A DNA stretch of 64,000 nt, taken from assembly GCA_029378245.1 (NCBI GenBank), contig JARKIF010000001.1, forward strand, positions 1,984,001-2,048,000, in the 5' to 3' direction. The stretch comes from Roridomyces roridus (lineage: Eukaryota; Basidiomycota; Agaricomycetes; Agaricales; Mycenaceae). The notes under the pieces were generated by a model, which did not search any database, was not told the origin of the DNA, and saw only the letters and a program-made list of their open reading frames with translations. Below are positions 1 to 12,074 of this stretch, one piece after another. How positions within the stretch are numbered: position 1 is the first letter of the stretch; every line of letters starts with the position of its first letter. The position numbers were made by a program, and so were the translations under genes.

Positions 1-590
1 GACGTAATTCCCCCAGAAGATGAAGAAGGGGTTCGGAATGAAGAAGGACACGGCCGTCAGAACGATCCAAAGAAAGACCTTGGGTCCCCACCAGCTAAAT
101 GACCAAAGTCAGAGACCAGTAGAAAGAGAAGAAACGTCGGCACGCACCCGTTCTGAATGGCGGCCCGCTTATCCCGCGTGTCCTTGACGCCAATAAGAGA
201 CAAACTGAGAATGGTATGGAACAACGTCAGTGCAAAGCAGATGCGGTGCACCGCGAGGACTCCGTAGCATTTGTCGTTTGCGCACTCCATCTTGATGTAG
301 TCATAACTCCATTTTCTTATGAGTTCAATGACCAGTTCCGTCTTCATTATCCATGCCAGTATCGAATTCAGCGAGAATATGATCTAGACAGAGTGCATAA
401 GCGGAAAATAGTCCAACGAATGCATTCTTACAGCGAATCCAATACGTGTGGCAATTGAGGAGTTGCAATTACACGACTTGAAGAACATGGAAGCCGCTGT
501 AGAGGTACAGCAAAATGCGAGGCCAGCCGCACACGAAGTGCCGATTGTAGTTAGGCCACCCGCCAGAGGCAAGCTCAATAAGAGACCCAT
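1..590 (-). CDS. TMS1: SERINC/TMS1 family membrane protein (C-terminus beyond the window edge)
   Basis: Serine incorporator family: polytopic membrane proteins of endomembranes linked to serine incorporation into phosphatidylserine and sphingolipids. The first exon reads MGLLLSLPL and then the diagnostic FCCTSTAASMFFKSCNCNSS. The next exon contains the hallmark DKRAAIQNGWWGPK once an intron (about 186-240) is removed; another intron ends the first exon. The start is the ATG at 588-590. The frame stays open further upstream but has no ATG and is not conserved. The reading frame continues past position 1, so only the first part is present. It is divergently arranged with the GH79 gene. Family assignment is firm; the substrate role in fungi is less certain. 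Confidence 0.9.
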
Positions 591-901
591 GAAAAAAAAA
601 CCGGTGGGAGTAGATTGGGTGGCCTCGGGAGTGAGAGGTTGGGTCAGAGGAGTGGAAGAGGAGTGGATCACTGTGAATGATGCTGCGCCTCCTCCCAATT
701 GGGACTGTCGCTCGATGATGGCACCGGCCAGTGTATTACTCGGCTCTTAGCCTTTGCAATCACCACTCATCCTCCTCCTCGGGCGCCTTGAAGCGGTACT
801 CGCATCCACTAACTGAGCCCATTCATTTAAGGTTCTCTCATGCCTCATGTCCAAGGGTATAAAAGTGCAAGCCCCGGTCACCTCTTTACTTTTGCCTCGC
901 A
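591..901. promoter_or_regulatory. Divergent intergenic region between TMS1 and the GH79 gene
   Basis: About 310 bp between the two start codons with no convincing coding content. It holds the GH79 TATA element near its right end. I see nothing else recognisable. Confidence 0.5.
858..864 (+). promoter_or_regulatory. TATA box of the GH79 gene
   Basis: TATAAAA lies 37 nt before the proposed ATG at 902. That is a plausible distance for a short-leader fungal promoter. Confidence 0.6.
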
Positions 902-3040
902 ATGCTTGGTGGTCTCTTGCTCGCTAGTCTCCTGCCTTTCGCCTCGGCAATTCAAATCACCATCCCACTGGGGAGTGACAATGCCGTTTCTGTCGACGGA
1001 AACCTCATGTCTCTTTCCATCGAACAAGACCGTGAATCTCTCCGTCGTTCTTCTGTCAGCCACCTCATCCCCGACTAGGCTGGCTCGATTGGTCGGGGAG
1101 CACGTCTGGCAACTCGTTCTTTTCCAACACTCTCAACAATCTGGTGACTTTGACCGGAGATGCTCCCACCGTTAGAATTGGTATCATCGTGCCATACGTC
1201 TCCAATATTGACTGATAGATAATGGCGTCAAGGCGCCAACTCGGAAGATCACACTGACTATGCCGACGCACCCGCAGCCCTATTTGTTCAAGAAGTATTT
1301 CCTCCATCCACACCGACGAACCCCTACCCCGAGGCCACCGCCATTGTAGCGGGCCCTGGGTTTTACGAGGCAAGACACCCTCTCTTCTGTCACGTTTCTC
1401 TGAATGACCGTGGCAAGGCTGCCCAATTCTTACCATCAGGTAAGCCCTTCGCCTCAAATATATGTCTGGCTGAATTGTGAGCTAGGAACTGGCGTAACCT
1501 GGGGTGTCAATTTTGGAGGACGCAACCTCACGGTAAAAAAAAAGGCTGATCTACACCCCTAGTGCTCAAACTACTCGCAGGCAGTCTATCTGGAAACTCA
1601 GGCAATCGTCGGCGCATTTGACAATCTCCAGGACACTAGTCTCGATTTTTTGGAGTGAGTTTATGTCTTTTTTCTTGCTTAAATCTCTTAAATCTGTTCC
1701 TAGGCTAGGAAACGAGGCCGATTTGTACAAGAACAACAAATTGCGGGCATCAAACTATAACGTTGCGGAATACACTACCGAGTTTGTCTTTCTTGTATGC
1801 CGTTTGCATGGCTATATTATCACAGATGGATCCAATTTGCCACCAACATGTCTCTAACTGCCGGCCTGAATTGTTCTGATACTCGCATATTGGGAGCCTC
1901 TTTCGCAGGGTCGTCCCATCTTAATGCCAGTTTTTCGCCTCAGGGAATATTCGGTGTGTCTCGACGCCCAACACATTCGATAACTTGACGGTATCGATAG
2001 CGAATGGGATTCTCGACTCTTACCCCGGCCAATTCATCAGCACGATATCCCAGCACCACTATTCGTGCGTATTACCAGAGGCAAGCTATGTGGTTGTTGA
2101 AACCCTTCCGTGTAGGGGGTCTTTCTGTAGTGGGAGCGGTGGCCTTCTTCAGGATCTAATGACCAAGTCGACGATCCGTTCAAATTTGTCGAGTTTTATT
2201 CCAGACATCGAAGCAACCCAAGCTCTTGGGCTCGACTATCTTTTCGGCGAAACTAATAGCTACTCCTGCCACGGAGCCCCAGGGGTGTCGAACACGGCGG
2301 GCGCTGCGTTGTGGGCGCTGGATTATGCTTTGTTTGGGTATGATCAAGTCTGCGTCTCCTTCAGCATTTAACAACATCTTTCAGTACCCAAATTGGTATA
2401 AGCAGGATGTACTTTCACCAAGGTATCGGTTTCAAGTACAACTTTGTGAGTTATTAGTGAATGTTGCCACTTGTTTAATAACCCTGGGCAGATCCAACCT
2501 GTGACTTTGAATCGGTCGATATTGGACGGGTCCAACCTCGCAAGCCCACAGCAGCCGCACATCCAGCCCGCGTATTATGCCGCCATAATTGCTGCAGAGG
2601 CAATTGGAAGCAACAGCGATGCCGGTCGATCAGTGTTGGAAGTCAATGTCAACGACTCCCGCATCGCTGGCTATGCATTTTATGAAGGCGATCAATTGGC
2701 AAGAGCCGTTTTCATCAACTCCCTGGCCTTCTTCAACGGTGCAACGAACCGATCGAGTACTCACATCGACTTGTCATTCACTGGTTCTGATTCCGCGCCG
2801 ACTTCATTCTCTGTGAAGCGATTGGTTATAGGGTACGAGCTTTCTACGTCGACCTAAGCAGGGATTGACCGCTTCTCAAGCTTTGCCGATGATGTGTCCA
2901 GCGTTACCTGGGGCGGGCAGAGCTATGAAACTCCGGATGGCCGGATTTCCGGAAGTCCCGCCGAGGAGAAAGGCACTGTTGCTGAGGGAATTGACATCCC
3001 AGCGACACAGGCTGTAATGCTTACATTCGGCTCTTCCTGA
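902..3040 (+). CDS. Secreted glycoside hydrolase family 79 (beta-glucuronidase-like)
   Basis: Predicted secreted GH79 enzyme acting on glucuronic-acid-containing glycans. The ATG at 902 opens a signal peptide (MLGGLLLASLLPFASA). After splicing it reads SIEQDRWLDWSGSTSGNSFF, then IGANSEDHT, VTWGVNFGG, LDFLELGNEADLYKNN (the NEA motif carries the acid/base Glu), ISQHHYS, LFGETNSYSC (candidate nucleophile Glu) and a C-terminal 79C-type beta domain with VTWGGQSYETPDGR. Twelve introns fit: 1032-1078, 1181-1232, 1440-1485, 1533-1580, 1655-1703, 1782-1825, 1954-2000, 2065-2115, 2338-2384, 2446-2491 and 2833-2880, plus possibly one near 1360-1420 where the sequence is unlike the family. All restore the family reading frame, so the gene looks intact. 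Exact substrate is not predictable. Confidence 0.88.
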
Positions 3041-3143
3041 GCTGCTTTATTACTTCATTGGGTTTTATCTTGCGGAATTTGTTTACCAATCTAGAGGTCT
3101 TGCGAGCATTATTGGAGTCCGGGAAAGTGTCGAATATGTACAG

Positions 3144-5391
3144 CTACTTGCCAAACTTCTTCAACGGGTCTGCCTTCCTTTTCCCTCCCCTGCTTCCACC
3201 CCCGCGGCCCCTTCCCCGCCCTCTGCCCCTCGCCCCATGTCCATCCTTCCTAAAGGGAACGAAGGCGGGCTTCGCTTTCGCGTTGCCAGATGCCTCTCCG
3301 GCGTCCCCGTCCCCACCAGCAACAGGCGCAATCCGCGGAAGCAAATATTTCGGAACATGCTTCATGTGCGACTGAATTCGCGTCGGATGCAGCGGCTTGT
3401 CGTGCCTCAGAAATTCCAAGTCGAGAGGATTATCCTCGAAATGCGCCTGAGTGATGGGTGAGCGAGTGATCGACAAAGAGCACGGAAGATGAAAGTACCT
3501 TCAGTTTATCTGAGTTGAGGATCTCGGCTTTAAGTTGCCCCACACGGGCTTCGCGGATGGCACTGCGCGTTACGCTCCGCAATGCGTCCTCCATGCGATA
3601 TCGGAACGCTTCGACTTGGGCCATATCGAAATTGTATTCCTGCACCTTGCTGCCTCTGGCTCCCTGCTCGCGTTCGATACGGGCGAAAACTGTCGCATCT
3701 TTACGCGCGGCCTCCACTTGCTGTGATTGTTGTTCGCCTCGCAGTCCTGCCCCGGAACCAGTTGTCACGAAAGAAAGGGCCATTCCAGTGCGCCCAGCTC
3801 GTGCAGTCCGTCCCACTCGATGGGTGTACGAACGCGCCGAGGCTGGAAGGTCAAAGTTGAGAACGCACGCAACATCGACAAAGTCCACTCCGCGCGTCAC
3901 CCCATACTCCTTTTTCGCATTTCCTTTGGCCGCCTTGTTCTTGGCGCCCTTGCGCTTTTTAGCTGCTGGATCCGGTGCAGGCGAGGTGGAGCGTTTTCTC
4001 TTTTTGGTTTCTGAAGGCGTAGCCACTGCTTCACGTTGAGAAGGAATGACTGTTGTAGGTCAGTACACGTATCAGAGACACGCGGTGAAGACATACACTC
4101 TTCCTCGGCTTCAGAGTCTGCTCCGGCTTCCTGCTGAGGTTCCCCTTCGTTCCCCTCCTCCTCCTCCTCCTCTTCATCATTCTCAGCCCGGCCGCTTTCA
4201 TCGGTAGCGATGATATACTCATACACCCCCTTGTTGAACTCCTGGACCGTGTGGTACCGTGAATTCAGAGGTAGCTCCGAGTTGAGTACACAACATTTGA
4301 TAGAGAATTGCTCTAGGAAGAGCTTGAGGCGGTACGAGCGCTCGACGTCGTTCACGAAGAGGATGCATTTGCCCTTGATGAGCTTGAGCTTGAGAATCAC
4401 GTAGGTGAGGAGGAATTTGTCTTTTTCAGTACAACTGAGTGAATGTAAGAAACAGATCTGAACGTGGAAGCAAGACACACCGGACTGCGTATTGGCGGAG
4501 ATTAGCAGCCTCGTCTTCGTCCTCTTCCAGTTTCAATATTGCCTGCACGGAAATTGAGGGCGCCAAACGCAAAACCAGAGAAATTACTGACGGGATTCCG
4601 CAGTGTGAGTCCCTTGAGCATCTCGACGTCCTCGGTCATCGTTGCGCTCATCAGGAACGATTGATAGACTTTTGGAAGGAATGCGCCGCTGAATATTTGC
4701 CGTACGTCCTCGTCGTGTCCATAAGATAATATAAGATCTGCCTCGTCAATAACGAGCGACTCGAGCGACGAAGCTATGAGTGCCTGGAGGAGATGAATAT
4801 TTGCAAGGATAAAGAGGATTGTCGCGCACCTTTGATTTCATGAGAGCTAGAGCGCGCGATGGTGTGGCAATGACAATGTCGGGTTTCTCAGAAAGTAGGG
4901 TTCTGGAGATTTTAGCGCAAAAACGATAGAGGAGCTATGAACACCCACCTCTGTAAGTGTGTTGTGGTCCCGGAAGCTAGGTTCGATATGGCGACCTCCT
5001 CCTCACAGTACACGAGAAGCTGCCGCAGATACGCTGAAACCTGCTCGGAGAGTTCTCTAGTGGGTACCAGAATCAATGCGCGCGTTGCTTGCGGGACGGC
5101 CCCAGTCTGAGAGGTCTTTTATCAGCTTGCTTCACGACTGGAAACCGACGACCCACCCACACTTTTTGCGCTGAGAATTTTCTGCACGACAGGGATGCAG
5201 TAGGCTGCAGTCTTTCCGCTACCAGTGCGTGCGCGGGCAAGAATGTCCCGACTTTCTAGGGCCAGAGGGATGGCTTTTGCCTGGACAAGAGTGGGGCGCG
5301 CAAAGCCCGTGTCAGCAAGGGCGCGCAGAAGTCGGGCATCGAGGATGTTGGCGAAGTTGGCAAAGGTGACCTTGCCATCGACGAGGACCAT
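3144..5391 (-). CDS. DBP9: DEAD-box RNA helicase Dbp9, ribosome biogenesis
   Basis: ATP-dependent RNA helicase of the Dbp9/DDX56 group, which acts in the nucleolus on 60S subunit assembly. The start at 5391 gives a short N-terminus, then the Q-motif (FARPTLVQ), motif I ARTGSGKT, Ia PTREL, motif II DEAD (in [12 protein letters not shown]) and motif III SAT (FLMSATM). The C-terminal RecA domain has the acidic insert typical of Dbp9 after IIATDESG (runs of Glu around 4140-4190), then [20 protein letters not shown]. The end carries [18 protein letters not shown] and a basic tail. Several short introns interrupt it. It is head-to-head with CWH43 (102 bp between ATGs) and tail-to-tail with the GH79 gene. 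Confidence 0.93.
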
Positions 5392-5493
5392 TGCAAAAAT
5401 TGAGAAATGTTGATGTCCGATCAAAAGCTTTTGTTTGCCGCCTTGTCTACGCGCCGCAACTCGCCATCTTCTGTCCTAGCTGCCACCTCGACT

Positions 5494-8400
5494 ATGGCCA
5501 CGCTGGTAAAGTTTCCAGCGCGACATGTGGCGCGTGCCCACACCATCCTGTCCTCGACCGCATTCATCGTCGCGTTGGCCATCGGTCTGCTGTACCATTA
5601 CAAGAAGATTGTCCGAAACAGCGTTGCGGAATACCCGCAGGAGTTCTTCCCCTCAGTCTCCGCAACCATTGGTGACTGGTATCCTGAAAGAAATCTCTTC
5701 CAAATTGTCATTGCTTTCACATCTGGTTTGTATTCTCTTGTTCGCTGCGAACGGCTCTCAGACGTTAGTGTATCAGGACCACGCCTCGGTCTCGTGTATC
5801 TTCACTACCTCTTGCATTCGCAAGCTTGGAATTCAAGGGTCCCCACTCTCATCTTCATCTCTGGGATTCTGAGAACCATTGCATGCGCCGGATGGGTCTA
5901 CGTGACCTCGTACGATGACGGCGAAATTCATGATTTCTTCATGATTTCTTATCTCGCTCTCAATATCCCTTGGATGTTGGGATGCATTACTTGTGCGCCA
6001 GCTCAGACGCGTAGAAAACGGTCGGTTGGAGCAGAACTGCTGTCTACTGCGCTTACGCGGGTCCAGGATCTCGGTCGCGACAGCGTAAGTTGAGGGACAA
6101 ACATTCTCCGTCTCTGACCACCACATAGCTTCTTCCTTTCGATTACACCACTCGTCTACTTCTTCATCCAGCACAAGGTCTACCGGATACCTGGGGCCTA
6201 TACTTATTACAGCTTCGTCGAGTGGAGCTTGATAGTTTTCGATATCGTGTTCGACTCGTTCTCGGAGGACGAGTTCACTCACATGGTTCGTTTACTCCGT
6301 CTCTGTGTATTGTTCTCACTCGTTCATTAGATATATATCGGCGATGGTTCCTTGACCGTCCAAGCAAGCAAAGACGTGAATCCCAAGGAAAAGGAGCCCC
6401 AAATTGAGCCAGAGACGCTCAAATCGCCTGTCCCACACAATCCGGCCGTAGCAAAACCATCGTTTCGTTCCCCGAAATTTCAAGTCCCTCCCTCTTGGAT
6501 GCCGGTCATTTCTTTTGCATCTTCTTTGTATTTGGGTGTGTACAGTGGCCGTTGTCATTTGGAAACTACTTAACTCATGATTGTAGCATATATATTCTGG
6601 TCCATCTTCACATCACTGCCGGTGACCCTGTTCTACTTTTCCATCTGGGAGCTCGGTATCTCTGGGCATGAATTGGCGATCCTGAGCACGCTTTCGCCGA
6701 TTCTTTTATCCAGTGGCCTGTTTCTGTCGTGGGCACGCTCGCGGGATGGCTCGACTACGTTGCATGCGTTCTCGCTTCTCGGTCTGATCGCTTTTGTCCT
6801 AGACAAGCCAGTGCATCGCCTACTGCTTGTGTTTGTGGCCAGCATAGCAGTCGTTATCAAGCAAGTGGTCGATTGGTCTGCAATTGATGTAGAATACCAA
6901 AGCATTTGTACGTGTCACTTTCCTAATCTTGTATTCCCACTTACCTGGTACGAAAGTATCTGGGTTGGGTCTGCTTCTGCACTCCCTCTCCAAACACGCG
7001 AATCACTCAAATAATCCTGGCAAGTCACGTGTTCGTCGATGAGCGTCGACTGACTCGACTAGTATGGCCCATCGTGAATTCAAGTTCTGGTGGATACAAC
7101 ACCATTGGTCTTGCATTGGCACTTTTGGCCATCTACGAGCATCACACCCGGCCCCTGCCTCCTCTGCAGGACAAAGAAAAGACAACAGTGGCCAACGTTC
7201 CCTTCCGCGGACATTGGCTGACCGCAGCCCTCCCGTTAGGCAGCCTCATCTTCACTCTGCATAGCCTCCTCTCTGAATCCAGCACCCTGATATCCTGGTG
7301 CTGGACTGGCTACCTCAATTCTCGACCTCGAGGTCCACTGCCTCATGTGCACGGCTCGCTCACCTTCATCGCTCAATCTATCGGCTTGCTTTTGGCACTC
7401 ATTCTCATATCGTGCAACAAGATCGACAAGTTAGCTCATGTCGCCTGGTTTGCGTACGGGAGTGCCGCGGCCATGATTCTCTATCGCGAAAGAAATTGGC
7501 TGGGTTATTCTGGCGGATTGAATTTCGCCATATTCATCATGTCTATCATCCCCATCGTCTTCAAGCGTGCCTCGGACGCCGCGGGCAGCGCTGGAAACTC
7601 CATAGGAAAGATTTACTTCACGGCCATGCTCGTTTATTGCTTGCTGTTGCTAGCCAGCATCTGGACTGTGGCCTATGCTTTTGTGTATGTCAAATATCTG
7701 GGTTTAAGCCCGTACTGACAAACGCAGCCCAGGTGGTGTATACCTGAGGGAACGCACAGACATGTGCGTGTTACTCTGCTCAAGCTAGGGCGTGCTGACT
7801 ATTTGCAGCGTGATGATACTGCAGATGGCCTCTCTGTTGCCGGCATTTCACTGGAAGTATACCCCTCTTCCTGAGCGCAAGTACAATGTACCGTCCGTAC
7901 TGACGTCCTATTCTCGGGCTGCCCTTGCGTGTTTCTCTATCGCCTCACTCCTCGTAACACTCTATCGGACGCCTGCCGGATTTCCGCAGCCATTCAAACC
8001 CGGACCTCGTATCATGACCGTGGGCATTTGGACGATACATTTCGGATTCGACAACGAGGGCAGAGATAGTCAACGACTCATTCGAGACGTCCTTGAGGAC
8101 ATGAGTCTGGACGTAGTTGGCTTACTGGAAACTGATCTCCATGTAAGAGCCATGATGCCAGAGAGCTCTGTTCTGAATAATGTGGTGTAGCGGGTTGTCT
8201 TCGGAAATCGCGATATGTACGCCGCGCATGCTCTCTATCGCATCGGCTCACCCACCTCTCACAGAACTCGGGTGCTGGTAGAAGAGATGGGCTATGTAAA
8301 TTCTCTCCCAGTTTCGGTGTGCCACTGACTCAGGCATCAACAGTACGTCGATCTTGGACCTGGTCTCCCATCGCATACCTGGGGCGCTGTGCTTTTGTCC

Positions 8401-9404
8401 AAGGTGCGCTCTCTTTTGTTCTGTGACCTTCTGCTGAGTCGATAGTTCATAGTTCCCGATCATTTCTTCGAAACACCATCTCCTCCCCTCCCCTCACGGA
8501 GAACTCGCACCTGCGATTGAAGCCGTCCTTGATGTCTTTGGGACACATGTCACTGTCGTTGTGGCCCATGTAAGCCAATTTTTGTGCCTGAACCTGGCTC
8601 ACCTCCCTTTAGAATGGACAAGAAGAGGACCCTCTGGATCGAGAACTTCAAAGTACGGAGCTGGCCAGGATCATGGCTGCTCCCTATCCTAGACCCGTCC
8701 TTTTCCTCGGATACGTTGTCACGAAACCTCATGCACCTCGACCTGCGCCCTACGAGATTCTCGTAAACGACGGCAAAGTGTTCGATATCGATAAAGACGG
8801 TAATTCTCCTGCTTAGTATGTTGCATTATACCCATTTCTTAACAGACCTGGACCGATGGTTTGTGGCAGTGTTCCTCTAAGTTTGTATTGCTCATTTGCG
8901 TAGGTGCGAGTACATACTCTACCGTGGGATGTATCGCACCTCCTACGCCCGTATCTCACGCGGAAAGGTTACCGACACAGAATTACAGATCGGGCAATTC
9001 GTCTGTGAGCTTATTTCACTGGCAACTCTCCATCTGTTTGACGCGCTCGACCAGTGCCCGAGTATGGAACCACCGTGGTCGATGAATCGGAGGAGGCGCG
9101 GTATCTGAGGTCATTCAAGGTGGGCATATACTCCTGCAGCACTTTTGCATCGACTGACCCTTGTGTTCTCAGGAGGATTTGCCAGTGGACCATGTTAGTT
9201 GTTGACTTGTGTTTACTGATCACTCGACTGACGAGAAAAGTGGTTCCCAATGTCGTACTATGAATACAATGGAGGAAGAGCAGGCCACGTTTACCACGTG
9301 TTTGGAACACCGTGAGTCGTTTCGGATAACCAGTGCTTTCGCAGTTAACAAATACATTCAGATTGTACTACAAGATCCCAAAACCCAGGGACGAATTGTT
9401 GTAA
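5494..9404 (+). CDS. CWH43: Cwh43: GPI-anchor lipid remodelling protein (PGAP2-like plus EEP-like fusion)
   Basis: Cwh43 introduces ceramide into GPI anchors in yeast and is a fusion of an N-terminal Frag1/PGAP2-like multi-span part with a C-terminal endonuclease/exonuclease/phosphatase-like part. Here the first exon has [12 protein letters not shown], typical of the Frag1/PGAP2 part. The middle has many hydrophobic segments (about 6580-7720). The C-terminal half reads [49 protein letters not shown], then [20 protein letters not shown] near the end. The splice at about 9311-9360 leads to the stop at 9402-9404. An in-frame ATG exists at 5407 but lies 15 bp from the DBP9 start, so 5494 is preferred. 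Only 3 bp separate its stop from that of AP-3 beta. Confidence 0.92.
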
Positions 9405-9407
9405 ATG

Positions 9408-11949
9408 CTATCTATGTACCTCGCTTTCGCTGTCTTCATCCTCTTCCGACCCATCATCCTCGCTTTCTTCTTCTTCGCTCTCAGCGCTGTCTTCTTCCTC
9501 CTCTTCATCGGCTTCATCATCCTCGTAAAACTTGTCCAGATCCATGTATTTCGGACCTTCGATTGGGGAATTGCGATTCGGTGCAGCACTTGAAGGTGGC
9601 ATGCCTTTTGCTCTTTGTGGCGGTGGTGCAGACGACGAAAAATTGAGGGCAGGTGGGGCCGGAGCGTCTTCGGCCGTGTCCCGCAGGGATGATTCGACTC
9701 CCCGTTCGAGCCAATCTGGGAAGGTGTAGTCCCCGTGCATGGGTTTCTGCGTGATCAGCCCCAATGTACCCAAGACCGCATTTGTGTCTGATGGGGTCAA
9801 TAACAACACGAACAAACAGTCATGGGGCTCACCTTGGTCTTCCTCGATGTTGACTGCTCCTACTTTGCCTTGGAAGAGCACCAATTGAACCTGTTCCCGC
9901 CGTAAGACAACGCCGCCCCGGTCCTCTTGCTCAGGGTTTTTCGCCGTGAATGAGTCTGGAAGGCCGAGGCCAGATAGCAGACTTGTCAACATCCGGGCGC
10001 GATCCCGTACATCGTAGTTGAGATCATATCGCGCCAGGGAGAAGACATATCCACCGATGAGGGATAACCTCTGATCTGTAGGGCAGAGGACCAGTAGTTT
10101 AGCCGCGAGCGTAAGGATTTGAAGCTTGACCATCGGAGGTTCCGATGAGAATCCCTTGGCCGACTTTCTCAGTACATCGGGCGCCCACTCTACGATACCT
10201 GCCGGACCAGCGCTGGGCTCGCTAGAAGCAGAGTACTGCCCAACGAGCCAAAGCACGGATGCCCTGGCCTGTGCATGCCGGATATCGTCAATCCGGCGGG
10301 CCAAGTGAGATATTATTGTCAGGGGAGATTGCTGGGGCGTTGTTGCGATAGCTGCAAACGAAGAGGACGAGGATGCGGAAAGTTGGGCCTGCACGAGGTA
10401 CTTGAGCACGACAACAGCACTCGTGACAACAGCATCTGAAGTGCAGTTGAATAAACGAGGCGAAATTGCATGCCATCGGCTTACCGCGATAGCTTTTTAT
10501 CATGGTTATCAATGCCGTCAAGCACTGCTGAGTGCAATCCGGCATAAGCTGGGCGCATTTGCCAATGGCTCGGATAGCCTCCGAGACCACCTCGTCATCA
10601 GGATCGTCTGCGTAGTCCTGGGAAATTCGTTAATCGTGCATCTCCATGTAGATGAGAAACCAACGATGAATTCTCTTAGTATAGCCTGATGGGTCTCGGG
10701 GTTGGCCAGAATCACAAGAAGTTTGATTTTATCCTTCTTGACCTGCCGCAGATCATCGGTTCGCAAGAGGAATTGCGGGTAGAAGGGAGCGAGGAGATTC
10801 GGGGAGCTTCGAGAGACATGGAGGGCGTCGGCAACAACTACTCGCTCGACTTCTTTGGAAGTGTGTAGAAGCCGCAGCATTGGCTGAACAAATCTTGAAC
10901 GATAAGATGGCGGACCAGCGTAGTAGAATACACGGGTGACGGCGAGAACGACCTGCAATGAAAGGTTGGCAAAAAGACAGTAGGGAGAAGGGTACGAACG
11001 GCAGGATTTCGACTCTGGAATAAAGGTTCCGCAGATGTGAGGAGAACTTTGACATCAACATCAATTTCCTCTTCGCTCGGCCTGGGCAGCATAGTTCTTG
11101 CATATCGCAGAAGAAGATTGAGTAGATCAATCTGCCCCCATTCGTCAACATCGACCAACATCCGACAGAGGCGCCTGTATTGCTGATGCAGCATATCGAG
11201 ACGAGTAGGGCAGACGGCTTCGAATGCCACGGCGACACTCCCAATGGACAACGGGGATCGGTCCCGTAGAAGGGATGATATTATCTCTATGAGAGCGGGA
11301 AGGTGGGCTGTATCCAGGCTGCAGTATGTCGGCACTTGGCAATTGCATGTAAAATGAGACCTCACTCGTAGCATTTTGGAATCGCCAACGCGGCAGCCTT
11401 CCTTACATACGGGCTCATGTCGGCAGCACACTTCTTAATGGCCAGGACCACCAGGCTGCCTATCATGGGGACCTTGATTCCACTGAGAACGCGCAAGGCC
11501 ATGGCTCGGATGAGAGGGTTGCTGTCGGTAAGGTCCTTCTGGAACGTGTTTATAGACAAGAGAGCGAGATCTGGCTCGTGTTCCGCGTATCGGAGGAGGT
11601 ATATGTAGACGAGCTTCCGGATTTCGAGGTTCTGGGAAGCGACGTTCTTGACCACCTGGGCGAAATATTCCGATACATTTCTCCCCTTGGAAATGAGCTA
11701 AAGAGGGTTGAGAGCAAGGTCGGAGTGCACTGTATGTCGTACCGCAACGAGACGCTTCATGGCATCGAGCTTTTCCCTGTCGCTGGAAGAGTCGAGCTGC
11801 TTGCGAAGATTCTTTCCCTTGTCATCCGGCTCGAGATATATTGAAGAGGCGGTTGAGTTGAGCTCTCGCGTGTGCTCCGCGAACGACTCTTGCAGTCGCA
11901 TGCCCAGTCGTTGGGCATTTTCAGAAATGGAGTTGAGAGATACAGCCAT
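9408..11949 (-). CDS. APL6: AP-3 complex subunit beta
   Basis: Large beta adaptin of the AP-3 coat, which sorts cargo from the Golgi/endosome to the vacuole. The start at 11949 gives [20 protein letters not shown]. The adaptin trunk repeats follow, with [40 protein letters not shown] and [17 protein letters not shown]. The C-terminal hinge is strongly acidic and serine-rich (about 9410-9510), as in other AP-3 beta subunits. A reading frame upstream of 11949 is open but has no conserved content. It shares a 125-bp divergent region with the CobW gene. Confidence 0.92.
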
Positions 11950-12074
11950 GACGCCGACGTCACTGATATCGGTGCACCGGTGAGCGTCAGACGCGTCGGG
12001 CTTTGATGCCGCATCAACGTCAACATCATTGCTTTGATTTGATTCCCACCGCAGGCCAAGTTGTGCCTTCCTCC

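Noticed and set aside
902..3040. GH79 gene as a pseudogene with many stops
   Set aside because: Twelve short introns with GT-AG ends restore every family motif, so it is intron-rich, not broken.
5407..5493. Longer CWH43 start at 5407
   Set aside because: It would begin 15 bp from the DBP9 ATG, and the extra residues do not resemble family N-termini.
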